Source: Nannobrachium achirus (taxonomy: Eukaryota; Chordata; Actinopteri; Myctophiformes; Myctophidae). From it: DNA of 64,000 nucleotides. Below are positions 1-12,086 of this stretch, one piece after another (position 1 is the first letter of the stretch; each line of letters opens with the position of its first letter). The stretch lies in the NCBI GenBank assembly GCA_963921795.1, contig OY997641.1, forward strand, positions 57,998,950-58,062,949, in the 5' to 3' direction. Below the pieces are notes generated by a model. That model was not told the DNA's origin. It ran no database searches and saw only the letters and a program-made list of their open reading frames with translations. The position numbers were made by a program, and so were the translations under genes.

Positions 1-234
1 AGGTCAGGGGACCCTCAGAGGGACACTGTGGGCTTATCAAGTGGTCCGTGGTCGGTTCTCAAAGTGAGGTCGGGGGACCCTCAGAGGGACACTGTGGGCT
101 TATCAAGTGGTCCGTGGTGGTTCTCAAAGTGAGGTTGGGGGACCCTCAGAGGGACACTGTGGGTTTATCAAGTGGTCCATGGTCGGTTCTCAAAGTGAGG
201 TCGGGGGACCCTCAGAGGGACACTGTGGGCTTAT
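1..234. repeat. 65-bp tandem repeat, left edge of window
   Basis: About 3.5 copies of a 65-66 bp unit beginning near CAGAGGGACACTGTGGGC and containing CAAGTGGTCC and TCTCAAAGTGAGGT. The same unit recurs inside the central array at 3250-4300, so this outer block and the centre of the large inverted repeat share an origin. The array probably continues left of the window. The open frame across it is a product of the repeat, not a gene. Confidence 0.9.
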
Positions 235-291
235 CCATACCTTGGCTACAGGGGGGAAATAATTAAATGTACTTTTCATCGTGCCTGTTGC

Positions 292-351
292 TAAGGTATG
301 GCAACATGATTGGTGTCTTGCAAGACACCAGTCATGTTGCCATACCTTAGC
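292..351. repeat. perfect-type hairpin, about 28-bp arms
   Basis: CTAAGGTATGGCAACATGA on the left is answered by its complement ending CATACCTTAG on the right, with TGGTGTCTTGCAAGACACCA at the centre. The whole 60 bp is almost one palindrome. Its partner lies at 6430-6489. It could be a tiny foldback MITE or the terminal hairpin of the large inverted element. Confidence 0.85.
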
Positions 352-560
352 CTTTCCTGAACTGACGCCGCTGTGAACATGTGTACACAGCCAGCATATT
401 ACTCAATGCCAAACTTTGCACACACACTCCTTGCCTGCCAATCCACAACCTCCACCCCTCCAGGGACCCCCAGGGCTTATCTCCCGATTAGGACACTTTC
501 CAGCATAGTGACATGCAGAACAAACTGTCCATATAGTATGGTTTACATAAAAGTCAGTTG

Positions 561-718
<158 letters not shown>

Positions 719-1277
719 CATTTATTTATTTCATAAATATTTTTCATCACAATTGGGTTTGTGGGGAGCCATCCCTGCTTCAAGCTGTCACAGCATGGTA
801 CCAACACTTCAAACTAATACCCAATACAGCAGATCTACAAGCACCTCACAGATCTACAAGCACCTCGCACATGCCAGGGACAGAGTAGGTTGGCCTGCAT
901 AAGCCTTGCTGTCAACACACTATACTACACCACTCAGGCCACCAAGCCAGGTGTGGTCAATTAGTGCCTTCTTTTGATCAGTGGCTTCTGCTTGATGAGT
1001 GGCACCAGTCTGTCTTTGTTCCCTGGTCAGTCAAGTTCACTGGGAGAGAATGTTTCAGATCAGTGCAAGTGTATTTGTTTTCCATTTGGACTTACTGTGT
1101 TTTGTTGGTACAGTATGCGTGCGACTAACTAATATTTCTGATAATTCCAATTTGTTTGTTGTTTAATTAGCCGGATTGTGAATGCCCTGCATTTTTCTTT
1201 CATCTTTAGAACCACACGTGTGTAACAAAACAGAGTGGTGATCATTTGGTGTGGGTGAAGAGAAGAAAAACATTTCA

Positions 1278-1388
1278 TTAAAGGAGTAGTTCACCCCCAA
1301 AGTGACTTTTTTTCTATTGAACTCAAGTCTCCATGGCGTGAGTAATACATTGAAAAAATAAGTCATTTTGGGGGTGAACTACTCCTTG
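1278..1388. mobile_element. short MITE with ~25-bp terminal inverted repeats (left copy)
   Basis: Ends are AAGGAGTAGTTCACCCCCAAA and its complement TTTGGGGGTGAACTACTCCTT, about 110 bp apart. The interior is itself largely palindromic. Ends of the type AGTAGTTCACCCNAAA are common on fish MITEs. The mirrored copy at 5420-5527 has intact ends. Confidence 0.8.
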
Positions 1389-1429
1389 AGTTTTGTGGTG
1401 TTTTGATTGGACACCCTGAGGATATTGAC

Positions 1430-1430
<1 letters not shown>

Positions 1431-1476
<46 letters not shown>
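1431..1476. repeat. (GACA)n microsatellite
   Basis: About eleven GACA/CAGA tetramers. The mirrored TGTC tract is at 5323-5369. Confidence 0.95.
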
Positions 1477-1603
1477 GAATTGTAGGCCTTGCATTTATTT
1501 GACTTGGTTCCAACAGATGGCGAAAATAGCTAATCTTCAAGCTCACAATGCCTCACTGTTTGGACAAAGAGTTGAGGCGTTACATTTTGTAAAACACGGC
1601 CTT

Positions 1604-1682
1604 GTGAAAATAGCAGATCTACATGCTCACAACACCTCACAACGCAGGGCGGCGTGAGCATGTAGATCTGATATTTTCACAA
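1604..1682. repeat. foldback with the AGCAGATCTACA motif
   Basis: GTGAAAATAGCAGATCTACA and TGTAGATCTGATATTTTCAC form about 30-bp imperfect arms around ACACCTCACAACGCAGGGCGGC. The mirrored copy is at about 5128-5205. The AGATCTACAAGC core recurs at unrelated places in the window (see findings). Confidence 0.75.
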
Positions 1683-1835
1683 TTTCTGCCCCTAATATTT
1701 AATTTATCATTTTAAAAGTATTAAAAAGTCCTTAAATTGTCTCTTTAGAAATGTGCAGATAGCCTCTGTATACTGTTGAGTGGAAAAACAATGTTTCACA
1801 TTAAGCTAAACATTTGGGACCACCCAAGATCATTT

Positions 1836-1942
1836 GGAGACCCCTCTAGGGGTCCCATAGTTGAACCACTGACTTATAAGGGGAGTATGGAGACCCCTCT
1901 AGGGGTCCCATAGTTGAACCACTGACTTATAAGGGGAGTATA
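1836..1942. repeat. 53-bp direct duplication
   Basis: GGAGACCCCTCTAGGGGTCCCATAGTTGAACCACTGACTTATAAGGGGAGTA occurs twice head to tail, and again in reverse complement in the right arm at about 4862-4970. It contains the palindrome CCCCTCTAGGGG. Confidence 0.85.
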
Positions 1943-2348
1943 TGAGGCTGGATCCGTCTGGAACACTGCACTAGGCTCTCGCCAGCTCTGTAGCTCTCCA
2001 CACTTGAACAGTTGTGTCCTTAAATTCAATTATAATAATTAACCCCTGTATATACGGGCAATAGTTTTACATGACTTTGTGTACACAGCCAATAGTTTTA
2101 CATGAACATGTTCAGGCTTTAGTACTGTACTGTCTCGTGTAGCCCAACAGAGCCCATCACAGCACAACACGGCCCACCAGAGCCCAATACAGCCTACCAG
2201 AGCCCAATAGACTCCAGCAAACCTAAGTCCAGCCCAGTCCTGCCCAATAGGAGTATAGACCAGGGAAGGGGGGTAGTTAGATGACTGCACCAGACTCCAC
2301 CAGGCTGCTCCATGCTCCAGCCAGCTCTGTAGATCCTGTGTACACGGC

Positions 2349-2850
2349 ACTCCTAACTCGAAAGGTCAAGGAAAAGGGTCGTTTTAGGCGTCAAAACAGG
2401 CCCTTTGTCCTTAAAATGAATAAAAAAATCAAAAAAATATGTTTTGTTTCAGGCAGGACACACGTTTCATATTTGAAGCATGCCCGATCTGATGGAATGG
2501 GTTTCGTGTCTCTCCGACACTTTGAACCCTTTACGATTGCGAAAAAGACACCGAAACCCGGATTTTTGTCCTTAAAATCAATAAAAAAATCTAAAAAAAT
2601 CTGTTTGTTTTACGCAGGAAACACTTTTCATATTTGAAGGATGCCTGATCCGATGGAATGGGTTTTGTGTCTCTCCGACACTTTGAACCCTTTATGATTG
2701 CGAAAAAGACACGAAATTTGCACGCCACCAACACGATTACACATTCTTTCGGATAAAAGACACTTATTCTGACTTACTTTTTGACGCTGAATCCAACAAA
2801 CCCGGTCTCGTGTCTCTACGACACTCCTAACTCGAAAGGTCAAGGAAAAA
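2349..2850. repeat. insert between 27-bp direct repeats, unique to the left side
   Basis: CTCCTAACTCGAAAGGTCAAGG occurs at about 2349 and again at about 2824. Between them lie two copies of a roughly 161-bp unit (GTCCTTAAAAT at about 2408 and 2569, each followed by an A-rich tract and CATATTTGAAG). The stretch is absent from the right arm, so it was gained on the left or lost on the right. I do not recognise the unit. Confidence 0.75.
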
Positions 2851-3235
2851 GCCACTGTGTACACAGGCAATAATTTTACATGACTTTGTGTACACGGCCA
2901 ATAGTTTTACATGAACATGTCTAGGCTTTAGTACTGTACTGCCTCGTATAGCCCAACAGAGCCCAGCACAGAACAGCACAGCCCACCAGAGCCCAATACA
3001 GCCCCCCAGAGCCCAACAGAGTCCAGCAAACCTAAGTCCAGCCCAGTCCTGCCGAGTAGGAGTATAGACCGGGGAAAGGGGGTAGTTAGATGACTCCACC
3101 AGGCCATTACTGTCCAGATCTGGCTTGAATAGGCCAGACCAGGGTAGACAGGACTGCACCAGACTCCACCAGGCTGCTCCAGCCAGCTCTGTAGATCCTT
3201 GCACATGCGATTAACCACTGTGTACACGGGCATTA
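2850..3235. repeat. second, direct copy of the arm's inner edge
   Basis: This repeats 2039-2340 in the same orientation: ACATGACTTTGTGTACAC, AGGCTTTAGTACTGTACTG, the AGCCCANCAGAGCCC minisatellite and the GTATAGACC region. The inner edge of the right arm matches this copy better in its last 100 bp. It marks a second rearrangement at the centre of the inverted repeat. Confidence 0.8.
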
Positions 3236-3247
3236 GTTTTAAGTTTT

Positions 3248-4390
3248 ACATGAACCCTCAGAGGGACACTGTGGGCTTATCAAGTGGTCCATGGCCGGTT
3301 CTCAAAGTGAGGTCGGGGGGCCCACAGTGTCCCTCTGAGGGGACACGGCACAGACCGTGTACACAAAGGGCAGGAGCAAGTGTTCAAGTCCCATAGAATC
3401 TATGGGAAATGTACACAGGCGTGTACAAAGTCACCAGTAGTTTTACATGAACCCTCAGAGGGACACTGTGGGCTTATCAAGTGGTCCATGGTCGGTTCTC
3501 AAAGTGAGGTCGGGGACCCTCAGAGGGACACTGTGGGCTTATCAAGTGGTCCATGGTCGGTCCTCAAAGTGAGGTCGGGGGACCCTCAGAGGGACACTGT
3601 GGGCTTATCAAGTGGTCCATGGTCGGTTCTCAAAGTGAGGTCGGGGGCCCACAGTGTCCCTCTGAGGGGACACGGCACAGACCGTGTACACGAAGGGCAG
3701 GAGCAAGTGTTCAAGTCCCATAGAATCTATGGGAAATGTACACAGGCGTGTACAAAGTCACCAGTAGTTTTACATGAACCCTCAGAGGGACACTGTGGGC
3801 TTATCAAGTGGTCCATGGTCGGTTCTCAAAGTGAGGTCGGGGGCCCACAGTGTCCCTCTGAGGGGACACGGCACAGACCGTGTACACGAAGGGCAGGAGC
3901 AAGTGTTCAAGTCCCATAGAATCTATGGGAAATGTACACAGGCGTGTACAAAGTCACCAGTAGTTTTACATGAACCCTCAGAGGGACACTGTGGGCTTAT
4001 CAAGTGGTCCATGGTCGGTTCTCAAAGTGAGGTCGGGGGCCCACAGTGTCCCTCTGAGGGGACACGGCACAGACCGTGTACACGAAGGGCAGGAGCAAGT
4101 GTTCAAGTCCCATAGAATCTATGGGAAATGTACACAGGCGTGTACAAAGTCACCAGTAGTTTTACATGAACCCTCAGAGGGACACTGTGGGCTTATCAAG
4201 TGGTCCATGGTCGGTTCTCAAAGTGAGGTCGGGGGACCCTCAGAGGGACACTGTGGGCTTATCAAGTGGTCCATGGCCGGTTCTCAAAGTGAGGTCGGGG
4301 GGCCCACAATGTCCCTCTGAGGGGACACGGCACAGATTGTGTACACGAAGGGCAGGAGCAAGTGTTCAAGTTCCATAGAATCTATGGGAA
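3248..4390 (+). repeat. 196-bp/65-bp higher-order tandem array at the centre
   Basis: Open frames restart at 3774, 3970 and 4166, giving an exact 196-bp period. Each unit is the 65-bp repeat of 1-234, then its first part inverted (CCCACAGTGTCCCTCTGAGGG), then a unique part with CGTGTACACGAAGGGCAGGA and CATAGAATCTATGGG. Extra 65-bp copies are inserted at about 3511-3645 and 4230-4300. The 21-bp inverted pair inside each unit can form a hairpin with a loop of about 45 bases. The open frames are repeat artefacts. Confidence 0.92.
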
Positions 4391-5324
4391 ATGTACACAG
4401 GCGTTTACAAAGTCTCTGAGTGTCCCACCAGGCTGGAGCAGCCTGGTGTTGTCTGGTGCAGTCCTGTCTACCCTAGTCTGGCCTATTCAAGCCAGATCTG
4501 GACAGTAATGGCCTGGTGGAGTCATCTAACTACCCCCTTTCCCCGGTCTATACTCCTACTCGGCTGGGCTGGACTTAGGTTTGCTGGACTCTGTTGGGCT
4601 CTGGGGGGCTGTATTGGGCTCTGGTGGGCTGTGCTGTTCTGTGCTGGGCTCTGTTGGGCTATACGAGGCAGTACAGTACTAAAGCCTAGACATGTTCATG
4701 TAAAACTATTGGCTGTGTACACAAAGTCATGTAAAACTATTGCCCGTATATACAGGGGTTAATTATTATAATTGAATTTAAGGACACAACTGTTCAAGTG
4801 TGGAGAGCTACAGAGCTGGCGAGAGCCTAGTGCAGTGTTCCAGACGGATCCAGCCTCATATACTCCCCTTATAAGTCAGTGGTTCAACTATGGGACCCCT
4901 AGAGGGGTCTCCATACTCCCCTTATAAGTCAGTGGTTCAACTATGGGACCCCTAGAGGGGTCTCCAAATGATCTTGGGTGGTCCCAAATGTTTAGCTTAA
5001 TGTGAAACATTGTTTTTCCACTCAACAGTATACAGAGGCTATCTGCACATTTCTAAAGAGACAATTTAAGGACTTTTTAATACTTTTAAAATGATAAATT
5101 AAATATTAGGGGCAGAAATTGTGAAAATATCAGATCTACATGCTCACGCCGCCCTGCGTTGTGAGGTGTTGTGAGCATGTAGATCTGCTATTTTCACAAG
5201 GCCGTGTTTTACAAAATGTAACGCCTCAACTCTTTGTCCAAACAGTGAGGCATTGTGAGCTTGAAGATTAGCTATTTTCGCCATCTGTTGGAACCAAGTC
5301 AAATAAATGCAAGGCCTACAATTC

Positions 5325-5371
<47 letters not shown>

Positions 5372-5419
5372 GGCAATATCCTCAGGGTGTCCAATCAAAA
5401 CACCACAAAACTGACATTC

Positions 5420-5527
5420 AAGGAGTAGTTCACCCCCAAAATGACTTATTTTTTCAATGTATTACTCACGCCATGGAGACTTGAGTTCAATAGAAAAAAA
5501 GTCACTTTGGGGGTGAACTACTCCTTT
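5420..5527. mobile_element. short MITE, mirrored copy
   Basis: Reverse complement of 1278-1388, bounded by AAGGAGTAGTTCACCCCCAAA and its complement. It is carried by the right arm, so it was present before the inverted duplication. Confidence 0.8.
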
Positions 5528-6094
5528 AATGAAATGTTTTTCTTCTCTTCACCCACACCAAATGATCACCACTCTGTTTTGTTACACACGTGTGGTTCTA
5601 AAGATGAAAGAAAAATGCAGGGCATTCACAATCCGGCTAATTAAACAACAAACAAATTGGAATTATCAGAAATATTAGTTAGTCGCACGCATACTGTACC
5701 AACAAAACACAGTAAGTCCAAATGGAAAACAAATACACTTGCACTGATCTGAAACATTCTCTCCCAGTGAACTTGACTGACCAGGGAACAAAGACAGACT
5801 GGTGCCACTCATCAAGCAGAAGCCACTGATCAAAAGAAGGCACTAATTGACCACACCTGGCTTGGTGGCCTGAGTGGTGTAGTATAGTGTGTTGACAGCA
5901 AGGCTTATGCAGGCCAACCTACTCTGTCCCTGGCATGTGCGAGGTGCTTGTAGATCTGTGAGGTGCTTGTAGATCTGCTGTATTGGGTTTTTTAACTAGT
6001 TTGAAGTGTTGGTGCCGTGCTGTGACAGCTTGAAGCAGGGATGGCTCCCCACAAACCCAATTGTGATGAAAAATATTTATGAAATAAATAAATG

Positions 6095-6218
<124 letters not shown>

Positions 6219-6544
6219 CAACTGACTTTTATGTAAACCATACTATATGGACAGTTTGTTCTGCATGTCACTATGCTGGAAAGTGTCCTAATCGGGAGAT
6301 AAGCCCTGGGGGTCCCTGGAGGGGTGGAGGTTGTGGATTGGCAGGCAAGGAGTGTGTGTGCAAAGTTTGGCATTGAGTAATATGCTGGCTGTGTACACAT
6401 GTTCACAGCGGCGTCAGTTCAGGAAAGGCTAAGGTATGGCAACATGACTGGTGTCTTGCAAGACACCAATCATGTTGCCATACCTTAGCAACAGGCACGA
6501 TGAAAAGTACATTTAATTATTTCCCCCCTGTAGCCAAGGTATGG

Positions 6545-7514
6545 CAGCTGCCATAGCTTGCCATACCCAATTGACGCCCCTGCATGTTCACCTCCAGTAG
6601 GTTGGGAAAGTAGCCTGCCACCCTGTGGAAATAGGCTTGAACTGCAAGATAGGACCCTAAAACAAATAAAATGGAATAAAAAAGCATCCGTAAGACGGAT
6701 GGGCGAACAAGTGGTGTCCATACGTAGATGGGGTCCCAGAGGACATGTAGAGCCCACCCCCTTATTTTTCACGCCCCCAGGGAACACACAGCGGGGTTTG
6801 GAAATTTGTCGTGTACACCAGCCCTAGGACCTCGGCTTCGTGGACCGATTTAACGATAGGGGTAATAATAATAATAATAATCGTAGGCCTAATAAATACA
6901 TAAAAAAAGAATAAGGATAAACACTTATATGAACGAGCAGCGCGTCCCGCAAGAGCTGGCTTTTGCTGCATTAATTAGGATGTTAATTTCGTTCAATAAC
7001 GTGACGTGAGCAACAAGCCACAGAGAAATTGACAAAACAAACAGATACATGTATAAGCCTGGCAGGGCGTAAGTCAGGATGTACTAATTAATAAAAAATA
7101 AAGAATAGAAAAACAAAAGAATCAACTGAGACAAGAAAAAAAAAAAACGAAGCAAAGAACCACTCTACATGGGGGTAAGTTGCGCTGCGACTTCTTTTGT
7201 GTGACGATAATGACTGTACATACTAGGCCACATGCATGCATATGTAGACCTCCCACATAAGTCACATATAAGCTACACATAGATCCGCATACATGCTACA
7301 TGCATACATAGACTGCACATACATACATTAGACTACATACATACGCAGGCCACACATACATCCGCATACATACAGGCTACATACAGGCTGCATACATTCA
7401 TACCAGCACACACACCCATCCACACATTGTGTGTGTATGTATGTGTGCATACCCGCGTGCATGCACGCACGATGCACACACACATACACACACACATGCA
7501 CACGCAGTGAATAG

Positions 7515-7516
<2 letters not shown>
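6545..7516. other. intergenic stretch without a recognisable gene
   Basis: It holds an (AAT)n tract at 6863-6882, A-rich stretches, and a degenerate ACAT/CATACA simple repeat at about 7210-7500. Open frames here are short and show no known domain. Confidence 0.6.
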
Positions 7517-7545
<29 letters not shown>

Positions 7546-8840
7546 GTAGAGGGAGAGTTCGTTACATAGTCAATTCAAGTGTCCCGCACGACCCAACGGA
7601 GCATATAAGGGCCATTCATTACATAATCAATTCTAAGTCTAATTAATGACCCATATGACCCAAGAGAACCGTTGTTTGTATAACATCAGCTCCCAATTTG
7701 AAATGATTAGTTCATTAGTCAGTTAGTGAAACATTCGACTTAGCTTATCATAGGCAGATCCTCATTGTCGTGAAGTAAGCAGAGTGTCCTTATCGCCGTC
7801 TTGTAACTGCTCGCTGCAGTTCGTTGTCTCTGAGAAAGGCATCGATCTCCTCCTTGGAGCGGAATGATTTCTTCTGCCCTTCATGATCAAGAACCAAAGT
7901 GGAAGGGTGGACCACTCCATAGCCGATGTTGTTGTCCTTCAAGACGAGTTTGGCTGCGGAGAACATCTCATTTCTTTTCTTCTGGAGCACTGGTGGAATG
8001 TCGGGGAAGATCATTATTGTTGAATTCTCAAAAATGAGTGTGCCCTTTTCTCTGGAGAGCTGTAGGACTTTCTGCTTTTCTGGGAGCCGGAGGAATCGGA
8101 CCCAGACGGCTCGTGGTGGCTGGCCTTTAGGAGGGGGCTTGGCTGGAGAGCGGTGCGCCGCCTGAAGTTCAATGCGTTTTGGGAGAGTAGACTCAGCTCC
8201 GAGCAGGTTCGAGAAGAATGTCTCAAAGAAGGCCAGCGAGTCAGGGCCCTCTCGGCCCTCAACTAGCCCCCGTACCTTGAGGTTGAACCTTCTGCTTCTG
8301 CTCTCCATTTCTAGGTTCTTCTCTTGTAGTAAAGTGACTTCTTTTTCCAGTTTTTGTAGGCGACATTCATGTAGTGCGACGCGGTCCTCCCCGTCGCTGA
8401 TCCTCTGCTCCGCGGCCTCCACTCTCGTTGTTAAACCTTCCAGTTTTTTGTCCATGGTTGTCACGGTCGCCTGGATTTCATCCACCTTTTTAGCAATGCC
8501 AGTTGAGACCTCAGTCCCGTTCTGTATGGCTTTCATTAAGTCATTTAGGCTTAGTTCTCCTTCTCCAACTTCTCCGGTGCCTGGCATAATGTTTGGGGTG
8601 CGGCGTTTCCTTTGTCTCAGTTGTGTCTCGGCTGGAGTATCTGCGGGTCCTTTACTTCTCAGCCCTCTACTCATTTATCTTTAGTCTTAATTTCAGGTAG
8701 TTTTAGTTCAATTTAAATGTCATCAGTCGTTTTTGAAACAATTTTAAAGCATTGAATAAGTTGATATATTGAGCTTATTGTCGGGAGCTCGGGTTGCGTG
8801 CTGCCACTCTCTAGCACTGCATGCTGGGAAAAAAAAAAAA
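7517..8840 (-). mobile_element. ORF1-only L1-type retrotransposon copy
   Basis: Read on the minus strand: about 160 bp of leader, an intact L1-type ORF1 (8674-7790), about 244 bp of 3' sequence without any reverse-transcriptase coding, and a 28-base poly(A) tail (T tract at about 7518-7545). The organisation matches the half-L1 (HAL1) class known in mammals, which carries ORF1 but no ORF2 and depends on another L1 for movement. The clean tail and open frame suggest a recent insertion. The 5' boundary is set at the 12-base A run (8829-8840) beside GPI exon sequence. I found no convincing target-site duplication. Confidence 0.7.
7790..8674 (-). CDS. L1-type ORF1 protein (RNA-binding chaperone, transposase 22 family)
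   Basis: A 294-residue frame starting MSRGLRSKG. Residues about 45-125 are a heptad-rich coiled coil (KKVDEIQATV, KLEGLTTRVEAAEQRI, RLQKLEKEVTLLQEK). It is followed by the RRM-like domain of L1 ORF1p (NLKVRGLVEGREG) and the C-terminal domain (VWVRFLRLPEKQKVLQLSRE, IFPDIPPVLQKKRNEM). In this family the protein trimerises through the coiled coil, binds RNA and acts as a nucleic-acid chaperone in the L1 ribonucleoprotein. Length is normal for fish and mammalian ORF1p and the frame is open. The basic tail TRRR ends the protein. No ORF2 follows, so it would need a reverse transcriptase supplied in trans. Confidence 0.88.
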   Translation of the reverse strand: MSRGLRSKGPADTPAETQLRQRKRRTPNIMPGTGEVGEGELSLNDLMKAIQNGTEVSTGIAKKVDEIQATVTTMDKKLEGLTTRVEAAEQRISDGEDRVALHECRLQKLEKEVTLLQEKNLEMESRSRRFNLKVRGLVEGREGPDSLAFFETFFSNLLGAESTLPKRIELQAAHRSPAKPPPKGQPPRAVWVRFLRLPEKQKVLQLSREKGTLIFENSTIMIFPDIPPVLQKKRNEMFSAAKLVLKDNNIGYGVVHPSTLVLDHEGQKKSFRSKEEIDAFLRDNELQRAVTRRR

Positions 8841-8841
8841 G

Positions 8842-10396
<1,555 letters not shown>

Positions 10397-10579
10397 CTAT
10401 TAATTTGAACCATTTAGAAAGAGATGCTTACAGTTTGTTCAGTTGCCCACGGGCACTGGATTATAATAGATGAATATAGCAGACAGAGGTACAGTACGTA
10501 TGTTCTCGCATTCAAAATGGTCAGATATCTTCTGCAAATAATGATTAAAAACTATGAGAATCGTTATTGGGTCACTGGG

Positions 10580-10675
10580 GGGGTACCTTAATTGTGCAGG
10601 TCAGCTGATCTCCCTTTCGCTTCCAGAAGGGAAGTATAATGCCCTGCCTCCAGTCATCAGGCAGCGACTCTGTGC
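10580..10675 (-). pseudogene. LINE reverse-transcriptase fragment
   Basis: On the minus strand one frame reads ESLPDDWRQGIILPFWKRKG, then DQLTC. This is the LPxDWxxGxIxPxxKKGD-type motif near the start of non-LTR reverse transcriptases, normally followed by NYRGI, which is missing here. About 32 codons remain. It abuts the first copy of the 310-bp array at 10671. Confidence 0.75.
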
Positions 10676-12022
10676 CTGCTCCACCAGTAACAAATACATT
10701 AAACAGTTCTGGATTCTCTACACGGATTTCTGTAAGTACCAGTTGCGATTTTGTAAAATATATTCTAGTTTTTCAAAAAGGTCAGACTAAGTATTGTGTA
10801 ATAAGAAGTTAAAATATAACATTTAAAAGTATATACATTCAATTTTATTTTTGTAAATACATTACAGTTTCAGTAGTTTTTTGTATTAAATAAGTCATTT
10901 AGTTTAGTTAACCACAATATTTTGAGACAAGAGTATGCTGCATTCGTAATGTATAGCTTTGAGCAAATGTGTCTTACCTGTGCCTGCTCCACTAGTAACA
11001 AATACATTAAACGGTTCTGGATTCTCTCCACGGATTTTCTGTAAGCACCAGTTGCGTATTTTGTAAAAGATATTCTAGTTTTTCAAAAAGGTCAGACTAA
11101 GTATTGTGTAATAAGAAGTTAAAATATAACATTTAAAAGTATATACATTCAGTTTTATTTTTGTAAATACATTACAGTTTCAGTTGTTTTTTGTATTAAA
11201 TAAGTCATTTAGTTTAGTTAACCACAATATTTTGAGACAAGAGTCTGCTGCATTCGTAATGTATAGCTTTGAGCAAATGTGTCTTCCCTGTGCCTGCTCC
11301 ACCAGTAACAAATACATTAAACGGTTCTGGATTCTCTCCACGGATTTTCTGTAAGCACCAGTTGCGTATTTTGTAAAAGATATTCTAGTTTTTCAAAAAG
11401 GTCAGACTAAGTATTGTGTAATAAGAAGTTAAAATATAACATTTAAAAGTATATACATTCAGTTTTATTTTTGTAAATACATTACAGTTTCAGTTGTTTT
11501 TTGTATTAAATAAGTCATTTAGTTTAGTTAACCACAATATTTTGAGACAAGATTCTGCTGCATTCGTAATGTATAGCTTTGAGGAAATGTGTCTTCCTTG
11601 TGCCTGCTCCACCAGTAACAAATACATTAAACGGTTCTGGATTCTCTCCACAGATTTTCTGTAAGCACCAGTTGCGTATTTTGTAAAAGATATTCTAGTT
11701 TTTCAAAAAGGTCAGACTAAGTATTGTGTAATAAGAAGTTAAAATATAACATTTAAAAGTATATACATTCAGTTTTATTTTTGTAAATACATTACAGTTT
11801 CAGTTGTTTTTTGTATTAAATAAGTCATTTAGTTTAGTTAACCACAATATTTTGAGTCAAGAGTCTGCTGCATTCGTAATGTATAGCTTTGAGCAAATGT
11901 GTCTTCCCTGTGCCTGCTCCACCAGTAACAAATACATTAAACGGTTCTGGATTCTCTCCACGGATTTTCTGTAAGCACCAGTTGCGTATTTTGTAAAAGA
12001 TATTCTAGTTTTTCAAAAAGGT
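10671..12022 (-). repeat. 310-bp tandem array containing a Helentron helicase Walker A segment
   Basis: TGTGCCTGCTCCAC starts at 10671, 10979, 11289, 11599 and 11909, giving periods of 308, 310, 310 and 310 bp and about 4.4 units. About 154 bp of each unit (TTTGAGACAAGAGTCTGCTG to GTAAAAGATATT) is nearly identical to 13973-14126, the part of the Helentron frame encoding VFVTGGAGTGKTHLLKA. The remaining 156 bp (CTAGTTTTTCAAAAAGGTC to CCACAATATTT) is not coding in the Helentron. The array ends about 65 bp from the Helentron stop codon. Confidence 0.93.
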
Positions 12023-12086
12023 ATAACATTTCAATTCCAATGTTATTGTGTTAGTTTTAGTGAACTATAAAAACATATTACAGTAG

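Noticed and set aside
8172-8684. Plus-strand 170-codon frame opposite the L1 ORF1
   Set aside because: Antisense shadow of a well-supported ORF1; Ser/Phe-rich with no domain.
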